Made by a program: the position numbers and the translations under genes. From Zelopaecilomyces penicillatus (Eukaryota > Ascomycota > Sordariomycetes > Hypocreales > Pseudodiploosporaceae), in contig VCCP01000001.1 in NCBI GenBank assembly GCA_005765155.1, forward strand, positions 682,001 through 746,000: 64,000 bases of DNA, read 5' to 3'. The notes under the pieces are model-generated. The model was not told where the DNA came from and ran no database searches. It saw only the letters and a list, made by a program, of their open reading frames with translations. Shown piece after piece: positions 11,701-24,169 of this stretch (positions are counted from its first letter, which is position 1; each line of letters opens with the position of its first letter).

Positions 11701-14700
11701 AGTTGTATGGGGGGCAGCTTGGGCAAGGGCCCATGCAGCCAAGCTGGTCTTGGTATTGCGGTATCCGCCCAGCATGGCGGACTTCGGCCACCACCCACCC
11801 TCCATTGAGGCACAGCATGCGAGGCATCACAACCTTAATCATACCGGATTTGCCAAATTCCGGAATGGCAGTTGATTCGGAAAATTTAACCGGCCTTCTT
11901 TGAAGCTTCAAGCTGAACTAACTTCTCACTTCGCATGATTCGGGTCTGCAAACTTGGCCCATATTCTTGCATACCGCCGACTTGGCCTACATTCAGCAAC
12001 GTTGTATACGACCTCCGGCTTCAGAGAACCCGTCGTCAACCAGTGTTTGATTTCAAGAGATCTGCAGAGTTATTTGCCTGTGTCATTGCACATTCCCCCA
12101 CCCTCGCGGCACAGAAAACACCTGACGCATACACAATGTTGGTTGGGAGTGACCTTGTCATGCTCATCAATCACCAACGTATTGTGGGGGTTGCATTCCT
12201 CAAATTCAATCTGCCAACAAGATTAGGCCAGATATCTTGATGGCCTGCAACGTGAGAGGTTTCACTTCCACATCATCTTACATGGTTCCAAGGATACTCG
12301 TTATTCCCCTCAACTAGCAGATACATTCTGCTGCCCGACGTACAGTCTAGACTTACACGTGGCTGTATAACCCCCCATCTCGCAGATATGTACAAGTTTC
12401 AGCGGTGAGCCAAGAATGATAGTGCTGCCTAACAATTTGTTGGTTTCAATTAGGGCAAACCCCCGTGGTATGGGAGTACACTCATTGTGCTCCCCAAGTT
12501 TTTGCATTCTTCAAGTTGTGCGGCCGCTGTTCAGCTTCAAGCTATGGATAGGCCGTCCTCGTTGGGGGCGAGACATGGGATGCACGATCACGCTGTAATT
12601 CTTGCCCGTGTCCCCTCCGCTAATTCCCGCTCCTCAGGATGAAAAATCTGGAAGGATGACATAGCTGTATAAGCACAGCCAAGCCCATAGCCGGTTAATC
12701 AACACAGCCCTGTCTGACGTGAGAAGTGCCGGATGGAATAAGTGATTTGTGTGAAACTCTTGTCGATCGCTCCCAACACTACAAGGCTATGTCTTCGCTC
12801 TGGAAGTTTGAGGAAAACCGAGAGCCCTTTGCTGATGGATGGATTCTTACCTGGCTCACATCTGGGCTGCCTCTCTCTTCCGACTTTTCCCTTGCCGTCG
12901 CAAATTGCCAAGTGGCGCAAAAAGTCATGTACATACACCATGTGCGACGTAGCCTGAACGGCTGTGGTCCGTGAAAGCCGGGGCAAAGCAATATCTGGAC
13001 ATGCCGGATCGGGACCCGGACGTACGTTTGGGGGCTGGCACGTTGTTGCAACTTGCAACTTGCAACTGATCCCGCGAACCAATCCAGCGGTGCCAACCGG
13101 TGCTCGATTCGTCCGCTTAAAGCTTTCGGGGTAAATCGGCCCAGCCTCAGTGGAATCAAGATTGTATCAAGATTGCTGTGCCGTCGACGTCTGGAGTGCA
13201 GCACTCAGAAAAGCAGAATGAGACGTTGCATGATTGGTGGCTGGCATGATGCCGCCAATGGTGACGAGGTCCATGACCTACCTGGACCTTGCAGTTTAAC
13301 CCGGAGGCGCTGGGCCAAGCCTACTCCTACCCTAGCGAGCGTAGTTTTGGGGCGGCAGAGGCTTGCACTACCGTATCTGACATTGTAGGCAATCTGACAC
13401 GCACAAAGGTGTGTGGCTCCGCTGTTTTTCACCAAGATTCCACCATCGAAACGATCCCCCTTTAGCAGCATCCAAGCCGTAGCGTAGATCCTGGAAAGAT
13501 TCTAAACGTGTCCCGCCTTGTGTCATCTAAAGCAAGTGAAATCTGTAACTCTACGTACAGCGCTCACCGCACGAAAGAATAAGAAACTAAAACGACAGAT
13601 ACAGCGGTGGCCAAAGTCAGCGGATCATCGTCACTGGCTGGCGGCGTCATCAGGCCGTAGGATGTGCTATCCGGTCTGCCAGGTGGGGGCTTCTCATGTC
13701 TCACTGCGATAACGATTTGACTGGTGTTTCGAAACTCGGTGGCACTCTGCAGCCTGCGTGCATCATCATATCAGGTATGTACACATCCAATCTACAAGCC
13801 CGCCCACCCTGGTCAAAGCCCCCAAAAGGCTACCACCCACACCCGCTGCTATCTTGGGCTGGGCTGCAGAACAAGGGCGGTTGAGCTCTTAAGCTTAATT
13901 CGTTCACCTTGAACGGCCCCCCCAGGTTCCCGGGACCTGACCTTATTGCGACAGCCACCGAGACCGAAGCCGGCTGCATCTGGCCCCCTCATGCCAGGGG
14001 GAATCTGGAAATCTGATAAGTCGGTCCCTCGCCGCCTTCGGATGTCCGAATTCTATCACTTGAACAGCATCTCCAACAAGTCGTTCACCGCAAAGTCTGT
14101 TATCGCCGCTTGCTGGGAAACACCGGCCATTTCCTTAGCCACGGCGGCTCTTGGCGAGCCTTGGCATGGCCTTAGCTCAGAATAGGCTGGGGTGTGACTT
14201 GGCAGCTTGGCAACTTGGCAGCATACCTGCTCAGCCTCAATGAGAGCAGCGAATTGGACGTCAATATCAGCCCTAGCTTCATAAGGCGATTTGGGGGCAG
14301 TATTAATGGGTGTAGGCGGTGCCGGTGATGCCTGATCTTGAAATGCCGGATCCACGCCGGCTCTCGGTAGTGAACGTCAGATCCTGTAGGTGGTGCGACA
14401 CCGACTGAGCAAAGGGCGAATACTGTCTCGAACTCTGTTGAAGATGGTCCTTTTGTCTTGTCTTGGCAACGGCTCAGGACAGTTCATGTGAGAAAGAAAG
14501 TCGCCAACAGAGCAATGGCGTTCGATTCAGTGCATCACTGCGTGATTCCCAGTCGGCGCTTCTTCTGCACGACCGTGCACCGTCGAAACCACGTTTGCTG
14601 TGACCCTGATGCATGAGCGTGTGGCCGCCGGGTCCAACTTGTACATTCCATTTGCAGTTTGTTCGTCCAGCCTGTCGGCACCTGGGCAGGGATATCAGGA

Positions 14701-15315
14701 AACTGACCCGATTTGGGGCCGAACCATTATTATGCACCACCAAGGCCACGAATCAGTCGCTTGTTTGATACCACGGGCTCGCTATATCCGCCCCCATGAG
14801 GGAGGGGGCGACTTGCTTGAACTCGGAGACTGTCAAAGAAAGAATGAGAGAAAAAAAAACAACTCAAGAAGCAAGCACTCTGTTAACATGTCACCCTCTG
14901 ATGCCATCTCCCTTGCCATATTTCCTTGGTATGCCCGGGATCGACACTCGGCGCAAGCCTTGGCATGGCCCAATGCTCATCCTGTGATTGCGCGTCATGC
15001 CTCATTCCATCAGGGTGTTTTCTTATCATGCTCGCTCGCATCCTGCCCCCACCCCCACCCGGCTCCGCAGGGCCCGAGAAGTGGCTTTTTCATGGTATGA
15101 CAGGAGACTCCTTGCTAATGCTTCCCGGGCACGGGAGGAACGGATCTCTGGGCACTGCCCCCCGGAGTCGGGAATCTGGCACAAGCAATACATGTATATG
15201 AAGGCCCGTCCGGCCCTTCCCGCTGCCACTCACCCTCACTCTCATCAGGACAATCACATCTTACAAAAGCTTGCTCGAGACCTGTCTGAAGTCTCTTGCT
15301 ATACTTGTACTAGGC

Positions 15316-15323
15316 TATATAAG
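15316..15323 (+). promoter_or_regulatory. TATA box of the four-TM protein gene
   Basis: TATATAAG lies 94 bases upstream of the ATG at 15417, a plausible core-promoter distance in filamentous fungi. The intervening leader is CT- then CA-rich, typical of a transcribed 5' UTR. Confidence 0.5.
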
Positions 15324-15416
15324 AATCCTCTTTCTTCTGGCATATCTTGATACAATATTGATAACAAGACGAAACAAATACAACACCAAGACGTTCCGAC
15401 TCCAAAGGCTGTCAAA

Positions 15417-16459
15417 ATGTCTTCCTTTTCTCCCGACCCTGCGCTCTGTCAGAAATATGCCCAGTTTGCATCTCACTTGGGGCGATGGCAGTTCAAGATC
15501 ATATACTGGACCATGTTCTTTACCAACTTGGCCGTGCTCTTCATTGCATCATGGACATACACAAAGTACGCTTTTCCCTATCTCGACCCCCGAGACATCT
15601 TCATACTGACCAAACTTTCTCTCATAGAGGACAGGAGAGTCTCCAAAAGCATGAGCATGATTCGAGACGACGATCACGGAGCCTCAAGAGATACATCTTC
15701 TTCTGTCTGGGCTGTGTGTGTGTGTCTACAACCATTGTCGTGATGGAAGCATATGCACTCCTCGCGTTGCAGTTTTGTGATGGTGAAGACTTGATGTCTC
15801 TATATTGGTCTACATGGACCATGATCCAGATTGGATCTCTGATTGCCATGGTTGGAATCATACTTGCTCTCCTCCATTCGTTGCAAAACTCACAACACCC
15901 GTAAGTTTTAAACACCTTGCTCTGTCTGGGAAAAAGGCAAAACAGCAATTCTAACACATCATCGTCTAGTCCGTGGGCTTTGGCTCTGGGAACACCTGTT
16001 CTTGTTATTGCTGGATTTCTTCACCTGTTCCATGAGTGCACAAAGAAGAGAGTTAAGAAGATGCGCAAGTCAAGCAACGCCTCTATGATGGGCCCCTCCA
16101 TGAGCGAAGTGTAAGTGAAGCCAGCCCAAACCGTGCTGAGTTATCATGAGATCTCCCCTTGCTAACTTTGGGATTTCAATAGCAACACAATTCGAGTTGA
16201 CCCAAGCGAAGATGATGACAATGACATTGAAGGCGAATTCATTGGTTTCACTGTTGATGGTGGTCCCATTATTCGATTTACTCAGACAACACCAAGATGT
16301 CTTGACGATAATAGCGATATTCTGGGGTACTGTGATGGCAATCGACCCATTGTCGCATTTCGCAAAGACTCCATCCAATTCCTCACTTCTGCACAGCATG
16401 TCGAAGAAGTGAAACGCTCATCACCGCTGGCGAAGGAGGTGCCGATTGATACGGTCTAG
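15417..16459 (+). CDS. Four-transmembrane protein of unknown function
   Basis: Exons 15417-15565, 15628-15900, 15970-16110 and 16183-16459; 279 aa. I do not recognise a named family. Four hydrophobic segments are visible near residues 28-46, 72-98, 115-137 and 143-160, with a basic loop between the first two. After the last segment comes a Lys/Arg-rich stretch (about 163-173), then an acidic patch with D-D-D-N-D, and a soluble C-terminal domain of about 90 residues. The splice sites are strong (GTACGC, GTAAGT, GTAAGT; all acceptors TAG), the phases agree and a TATA box lies upstream, so the gene is real. It is isolated between two gene-poor regions of more than 7 kb. Predicted topology is an integral membrane protein with cytosolic tails; no catalytic motif is seen. 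Confidence 0.8.
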
Positions 16460-16594
16460 AGCTCCTTGGGGCACAAACTGGACGAAAATAATTGGTCTTC
16501 ATTCAAACGAAAGTCAAGCGATGAAGCGTGAGTGAGCGATGCATTCATCTATGAACTGGGCGGCAACTATTCCTGCATGGCATATGCAACGGAG

Positions 16595-16615
16595 TTTTTT
16601 TTTTTTTTTTTTTTT
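16595..16615. repeat. Poly(T) homopolymer, 21 bases
   Basis: Uninterrupted T run about 135 bases after the stop codon of the four-TM gene, in a T-rich 3' flank that may belong to its 3' UTR or terminator. Confidence 0.9.
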
Positions 16616-19580
16616 ACTTTTGGGGTGGTATTTTCTACTTTTTTTTCTATTTTTATTTTCCATCTTCCTTCCTTTGTTCTACTAGAATAGCGATGCCTGC
16701 TGGTGCAGGTATTTACTGGAATTGGGCGACAAAGGGGGGCATTCACGGCAGGCCGTAACTCGGTTGGGATTCTTGGGAAACCCCATTGACGGATTGAGAG
16801 AATGACGATAATGGGACGATGAGGTCGTTGGTGGATGAAGAAGCAGTGCCGAACGGCACAGCTTCAGGAGTATACCCGCTAAATATCCACATTTAGCCAA
16901 ATATGAATACTTTCCATCTTTACCCGTATCGTATCCTTGTCTATATCATGCGTTGTGTATAAATAACTGGGTTAAAAAATTTCCTTTTTGAACTACCCTG
17001 GGCTGGCGGGGCCGCGGGATAACGGTGAGTGAAGCGTCGGAATTGAGAAGGATGATGTAGGCAGGGGTATGTGCCACCTTTTGTCGGTATGGGGGCTGCT
17101 GGCCCGTCCGTCCCTGGTTCGCCAAGGATATAAGGTAAGGTAAGTAGGTAGATTGATTATGGAGTGGGAAATGGAAGCTGAGCTGTGAGGTCGTATTTCC
17201 AAGAGATCTGAAGCAAACCGGTTCTTGGCTTTTTGGGAGCGGCTAGGGTTTGGGGGCAAAACCGCGACAAACCAGTATTGATGAATACGAGTGGGTGTAC
17301 CTGTCTGTTTGTCTGTCTATTTGTCTACAACCTGGATAAAATATATGAAATAGTCGGGCACATGTGATGGTAGATATAGGAGAGACAGCGGTGTGCGTAC
17401 AGCTTTGTCGGTGTGCAAATGATATCGTTGACATTGGGTATCGTGATGTGGCACGAATCAGCAAACTTGACTAGTATGCACGAATTTTATTAGCAAGGCA
17501 TCTAGGTCGAGATGGTAATGAGGTGTGTTTCTATGTGCCCGGTGAAGCATGTAAAATAATAAACTTGGCATATAGCAAGAAGGCAAGTAATATTGAGTGC
17601 ACATGTAAATTTGCGCATGCATCACTGGTTTAGGGTAGCTAGGTAGGTTTGATGGATGGATACGAGCATCATATTTAATGGATAGGTACGTATCGATTTT
17701 TCCAAGGCGCAGGAGATCTTGAAACAACGAGCCAATAGACAATCTAGCGAACATACTCACTCCCCTGCCTACTTTTTGTTTATTTTTTCGACGTTTTTTC
17801 TTGTGGAGCTGTTCAATAAAGTGCGGCTGGAGTGAGTCCGCGGACGCGACCGGGCGGGCGGGCGCTTCGGAACAGCAGCCGAGCCGTAGACACGGGACCT
17901 ACACCAGGATTTGCAAAGTATTTTTTCTTCCTTTTCTAAAAACTGCGGAAGCACGGCCTGGCTGGGCCGTTCCGGTGCCGGGTCACCAACCAACGGGGCG
18001 GCAGGCCACGCAAGTGTTAAAATATAGCTAGACCTTGGGAAGTAGACGGCACGGAACGGCATGATAGAAAAGAAAAACTGAGTGGACTATGGAACATGGC
18101 GGTTCTCTATCTATAGTAATGGCTCTGAATAGCCATTGCTGCGATAGACATTGCATCGTGGGCTTCAAGTCTCGCTTTTGTGATCAGTGTCGGGATGTCG
18201 TTAGGTGTAAGCTTTTGATTAGCTCATTCAGTGAATATCCTATTGATACTGATTTAATGTTGTTGATGTGTAACTGTAGTAGTTGTAACATATCTATCCA
18301 TTATCTTGAGTCCTCCATGGAGGAGATATACTCCCACTGTACCATCAGATTGTCCATCTGTTTGTGATGGTGGGCTGTCGTGTGTAATCAAGTTTGTACC
18401 CATAGTTTACCGGGCCATTAGGGAGTTAAATAGAAAAGGAAGAACAGGTAATATCTTTGATACCATATCAATAATAGCTTTTTTGTCTTTTGGTCAGAGC
18501 TTCCCAGACAGACTCACTGTTTCAGGCGAAGTGTGTTTGAATGCGTAGGAGGGGGGTTGTCGCTGAGGCAAAAACTTGCGTTTGGATGCGCCGAAATGTT
18601 TCTCATGAGTCGGACTGGAAACACGCATTATTTTCATTACTCGTGGCATTCCGAAAGTGACATGAGGGCGATTGTAAAATATTTTTCTGTCCAACATATT
18701 CGCGATTTACATTGTCAAACCTTTGAATATTTTATTTTTATCTTTTGTGGGAATTGATTAATGATTCATGAATCTTGATGCAGCCCATCTCATTCCCATC
18801 CTTCAACATAATTTGCTTTTCCCTTCCAATTTGTCTCTTTTTCAAGAAAAATGAAAAAATAAAAACCACCACTTTCCTGTCACTGACCGCTCATGAGGCG
18901 TTTCACAAACAAACAGACCGTGTAGCCGAAGGTCCCCTTCAGGAAAAACGGTAAGCAATGTGAACGGCGATGATGGGCAGCACGCACTCTTCGGGGACCA
19001 AAAAGTTTCAATAGTGATAACGCATTCTTAGTAAATATGAGTCGACCGTGACGCTGCATTTTTTTGGGGGGGAGAAAAGAGGAAAAACCCTTGGTTATAA
19101 ACACCACTTCAAGGGCCGGAAGGGGGTTCTTCCGAAGTTCAGCTAGGGTGTAGTTGTACATTTACATGTGCTGGCGTAGGGGAGGAAAAAAAGCAATTCC
19201 TAGTAATGAACCTCTCCTTAGAGACAAGACATGTTTTTAAATGCTACGTTCTGGTGCGGTTACATTGACTAAAGACCCGGGTAACGTGTGGACTCATTAT
19301 GAGCCATAGTTTGTTTAGTGAGACAACTGGTTTAGGTAACCAATCAACTGAGGGCTGCTAGTTTTCGCAGCTAGCAGTACAGGTACAAGTAGAGGGAGGT
19401 TGAACATGATTTGCGTCTGTAATCGAATAGAAGAGAGAAGAGAGAGCACTGCTTCATTCAACCGGTCCATTGACTCAAGGTCCTCTGAGTAATGGACTTT
19501 GACTAAACCGTTGTGCGAGTAATTGACAGCGTCTGCGGCCAGTCGCTGCCCAATACAGGTCTTCCTGCGACGCTTAGATA

Positions 19581-19595
19581 GGGGGGGGGGGGGGG
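19581..19595. repeat. Poly(G) homopolymer, 15 bases
   Basis: Uninterrupted G run in gene-poor DNA; the length may be uncertain because such runs are error-prone in sequencing. Confidence 0.85.
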
Positions 19596-22193
19596 TGCTG
19601 GCCAACTAGCTGCTTTGCGAGGACCAACAGTTACGTTGACAGGAGACCACCACCTTGCTCGTCCGTGTATTATCATGCGGCGTCAAACTAGCACTTTGTT
19701 TCTTAAAAGCCGGAGGGTCTAGACCCCGCGTTTTCTGTGTTTTGCTGGCGTAGCTCGGCGCGAATCCGTCCCGGCCGGAGCAATTCACCGTTTTGGAGTT
19801 AGCCGTCTAGGGTACTAGTTTTGTCAGTGCCTCCCCCCTCGCTGGCTGGTGTGTACCGAGTAGACTATCGAATGATGAATGGAAAACCAAATAGAAGAAA
19901 AACAAAGGGGAATGTGAAATTAAACAAAAGGGCAGAGAGAGAGAGAGAGATTCGGGTGTCTGTCTGTCCTTGATGTTGATTCCACACACATGGTCGCGAG
20001 ACAAGAGCATGGGAAGATGATGATTGTGGTCGGAGAGGGCTGGTGTAATTAATATTAACGTAACAAGCCCCCCGGCTCGGCATCTCGCTGGCGGACAACT
20101 ACCGAGTGGCCCTAACCATCGCTTCTCGGGTCAATGATGTCACGACTTTTGTTGCTGTTGTCGCCGCTTGTTGGGGGGGTGCCCACTGTCAAAAAGGTGG
20201 TGTGTGAAGACAAGAGTGTTTGGGGGCCAGACTTGTCAGAAGGACATGTTTACACGTGGCGGGTATTCTTTCCGTTCAGCTGAGGTTTCATGACAAATTC
20301 TGGTGAAAATCGAATGTGAGGCACTCTAGGTGAAGAGCAAAACTGCTTTGTAAGTATTACGCTGTATACTGTAGTCATAATGTATCATTAGTGTGTAAAT
20401 TTTGTGGCAGAGACAAGAGGAAAGCCATACAGTACAATGATAAGACAGACACCAGGTCCAGACTACTAGAGAGTTGTTGCCAAACCCAATATGGCTGCTA
20501 TTGTTCAGCTGGACAAGAGGTTCGTGAACATCGACTACAGGCCTTGTTTTCTCTCCTTCTTGTCATTCTGCAGCGAACCATTCCTTGCATTGCATTTTCA
20601 GTGGCGTACCTAAAAGGTTGCATTCAAGGGGGCCGATCCAAGTTGAAAAAAAGACTGTCACAAACCAACAAAACTGCGCCGCATCATGGCATTGCAGAGA
20701 ACCCCCAAACATTCAAAAGCGTGTCACCAAAAACCCCCTGTTGTTTCCCCATGCTGCAGCACCGTGGTCGGAGTACTATGTATGTCGGTCCCGAAGCGCC
20801 ATCAAAATGTGAAATGTCGGGTCTGTCCACATGGGCAGACTGTATGTATGTGTAGCGCTTGGATGATGGGAAAATGTGTTGGTGAAACGTTGGGAAAGAA
20901 ACGTGTAAAGCATGGCTACGGCGTGTGATTGTTTCAAAGCGAAATATGACAGCGTCAATGTGATGGATTGATTGTTTTGATAAGATCCCTTTATTTATCG
21001 TGTGGAGCATGATGAGCATAAGGTTTGGTAGATTAAAGTTGGACAAGTACATGAGTGTCGATTGATTAACAACTGAAATACCGTTGGCGGAATGAAAGCC
21101 CTGTTCAACCCTTAAACGCTAAATAAATACATTCCGTGTAGAACTGCGTATTCAATCCCCTCTTCCAGCTAGGTCCGCAAACATCAGAGCCAACAGAAAG
21201 GCCATGGATTCTTCATGCAGTGAACATGGAGGGCTATCTTACAATAACGAAACCCCCAAAGCAGGACTATACACCAGAGTAGGAGGTTCTTGTTTAGAAT
21301 GCCGGGTTCTTGGCAGAGTTTGCTTAAAGTGCCAACTGAATGTCTCCTTGAACAACAATAGCAGCAACAACAACACAACCAGCATAGCCAAAGGTACTAG
21401 AATCCCAGTGGAAAGCCAGAAACGCAAGCCTATTCTCTGTCGAGGATCCTTTATTATAAAAGGCGTAATACCATCTGACACATGTACTGTGCCCTGCATC
21501 CAGGCTGAACGGCATTGTCACAACCACCGCCCCTGCTGCAACTACCGAGATGGATGCGTAGCACAGGCTCCTCCTGCACGATATCAGCCCTGCGAGGTCT
21601 GTGAAACGAGGGGCATTGATGCAACTCATGGAGACGTCAGGGACTCTTCCGATCTTTTTATTCTCTATCCCGTTACCATAATTCAGCCGGAGAAAACACT
21701 CCGATGCGTGGAAGTCTGGTCATGCTTAAGCGGGCAAGGGCAGCAGCAAGGGCAGCAGATACAGTTATTAGGCAAGCGGAGTCGAACAAGTTATAATTAT
21801 CTGTGTCTTGTGGAACAGGAGAGCAGATATGGACCTCAACGGGTGGTTATGAGAATCGAGGACCCGGGAAGTCAGGGTGGGTTCTTTTCGGAGGAAGCCA
21901 TGGTGGGAATGGTGGTGAGGACAGCTTTGATGAGCTAGATTAGATTCGGCCAAGACTTGAGTATATCTTCTCAAACATGAATGTCTATGAGCAAATCCCA
22001 ACTCTACCATACACGTTCAACAAAAAGCCTGCATCACACGCCTCAGACATTATAGCATCCAGCACTCTCATTTAACATGATTATACGGTACTACTTTATT
22101 GTGTAAATAACCAAAAAAGTAAGCAACGACAGCGATGTTTTTCCTAATCGGGAAAACGACAGACGCCGAGTTAATCTAGACCTTTTTATGACC

Positions 22194-22230
22194 ACCACAC
22201 CAACACCACACCAACACCACACCAACACCC
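22194..22230. repeat. Short tandem repeat, unit CACCACACCAA, about three copies
   Basis: Three near-perfect head-to-tail copies of an 11-base unit in intergenic DNA. No coding frame or hairpin explains it. Confidence 0.8.
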
Positions 22231-23176
22231 ACGATGAACTGGTGGACCGATCCTCCAACACATGGGGGCTTGAGCGGCGGCGGCAAGCATTCCCGATCGT
22301 TGAGTCTGCCAAGGATTGCGTGTGCATCGTAGATTTCATAACCCCAGGGAATAGGAAGGAAGGATTTCACAGTAATGGTTACAATATGAGTAGTTCCTAA
22401 GAAGCAGCCGTTTCGAAAGCAGTATTCTCCTGTTTTACATTCCATCATCTTCGTGCATCATCGTCTCCTTCATACAATGTCGTCGTCCTTCTGACCCTTC
22501 TTACTGGCATAGCTTGACACAAACTAATACTGCGCAACAGACACACACACACACAGTAAGAAAGTCGAAGCGCTTTGGGTAAGATTGTCCATTCCCAGCC
22601 TAGCGGCTGTATTTTATCTCGGCCCTTTGCCGCAAACAGGGCTTTCTTGGCGTGTGTGTGTTGGTATGTAATAAACAGAAAATCCCAAGCGACAGCCGGA
22701 GGAGAATGATCTCCTCTTAATCATAATGTGTGTGTGTGCGCCACTTCTCCTTATTTGTCACACCTGTCACTTTAAGTCATCGCATTTCTACCGAGTATAA
22801 CGCAAACAACCCCAAAAAGAAAAGAAAAAAAAAAGGGCCCTTTCACACAAAGCCCACGCGCTAGGGTAGGGCTATGGGTAAGCCTGACTCAAGAGAGGTG
22901 GTTGCGAGAAATGGGAGGCGGTAAGGTGCCTCTGTTTTTATTACTCTTCTTTTCTTTTGTGCAATGTTTCCTTGTTTCTTTCATTGCACAGCACAGCGCA
23001 AAATGTTACACAGCCGTGGTTGATCAACCAAAAAAAAAAAAAAAAAGACTCATAATGATTCTATACGTTTTGGTGACAGAAAACTAAAAGCCCCAGCTAG
23101 ATGAACGGCATGGAATAGCCCGAGCCAATGAGTATCCCTGCTTCTCTCTCAGCTCTCCCTTGTCCCAGTGTGCAGC

Positions 23177-23200
23177 ATGGATGGATGGATGGATGGATGA
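23177..23200. repeat. ATGG tetranucleotide microsatellite, about six copies
   Basis: Six consecutive ATGG units, the last one imperfect, in gene-poor DNA. Confidence 0.85.
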
Positions 23201-24169
23201 CCCTTGACCTGGGGGTGCCATCAAGGCGATCCTTCTGTCACTGTGGGAAGTCAAAGCTGTCTGTCTCAAAGCGCGTGCGGCCCCAATCATCAAACCGTCC
23301 AATTCCGTGTATGAAGTTGAGACAGACTGGGTACCTGTACATCATATCATAATCACCACACACACACACTCGGCTTTGTGGCACTTTGATCTCCGAGGTC
23401 CGTGGTGCCACGCAACTGTCAGCTTTGGCCATGTTCATTCGCTGCAAGTGAACAACAAACACCCCCCCTTGTTCCAACGGTGCAAAGTCGCCCACAAGGC
23501 TACTAGTATACAAACATGTGTACTATCCATCATCCATGTACTATTGTAGAGAAACCCTACCAACCTGACATACTTCCTTGGGGGTTGGGTTTGGCGTGCT
23601 TCGCTCATCATCCCAGCGCCCTGGTCCAGTCCCAAACTGTTGTTAGTGGTGTTTTCCCCCTTCCCAGACACATGAATGAGCCCGTGGTCTTGGGAAAAGT
23701 GACTCGCCCTTTTCTATACCTGTATGTACGTAGTACTGTCTCTCACGGGTTTTGCTCCGGGCCCCAACGAGTATCCCGATTGGGTTCGCATACAATCCAA
23801 TCAGGCCGCCGCCAAGGAGGATTGATTGGCTGCAGGGTTTCTTCAGTTACATCTCCCGGGTACACCAAGTCGTCCCCCATGGCATGGTCTGGAGCATGTC
23901 GTGTTTCTCCACCCCAATCGACTCATTACTCATGACCAGACATACATAGTGCCACTGCCCCCGTTCCTCATGTGATCAATGTGCTTGGCTCTTGCTTTTC
24001 TCTAATTGTACCACCTCAACCCATTCATTCGACTCCCTCAGGTATAGCACTCTTACTAAAAACTAAACTGTGGGAATGGGATAGAGTGAGATGACAACGA
24101 CTATAACGGATCCATCTCGAGGTTATTGTGCCGAATGACGACGACTCCTCCGTCTTGCAGAGGTTCAAG

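Larger units (their letters stand above)
8099..15416. other. Gene-poor region (7.3 kb)
   Basis: No ORF on either strand has a start codon, family motif and splice context I would defend; the largest, 198 residues on the minus strand at 10460-11056, looks non-coding. A run of 19 A lies at 8710-8728. Short direct repeats of ACTTGCA occur near 13047 and of CTTGGCA near 14200. There are no transposase or reverse-transcriptase motifs. It may hold non-coding RNA or extended promoters. Confidence 0.45.
16460..24169. other. Gene-poor region (7.7 kb)
   Basis: Contains homopolymers and microsatellites (21 T at 16595, 15 G at 19581, AG repeats near 19934, ATGG repeats at 23177) and an 11-bp tandem repeat at 22194. 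Open frames are short. The longest, 244 codons at 21204-21938, has no recognisable domain and no splice support. No transposon proteins or RNA genes were seen. Confidence 0.45.

Noticed and set aside
14056..14355. Minus-strand frame ending in an amphipathic Leu/Phe-rich helix
   Set aside because: No ATG in the frame and no acceptor that opens it; an upstream in-frame stop closes it quickly.
19690..19790. GC-rich stretch resembling a structured RNA
   Set aside because: No tRNA cloverleaf, A/B box pair or 5S rRNA signature could be built from it.
21204..21938. 244-codon plus-strand open frame with many Cys
   Set aside because: Composition follows CAA/AGC-type low complexity in the DNA, no family resemblance, and the antisense strand is equally open; not listed as a gene.
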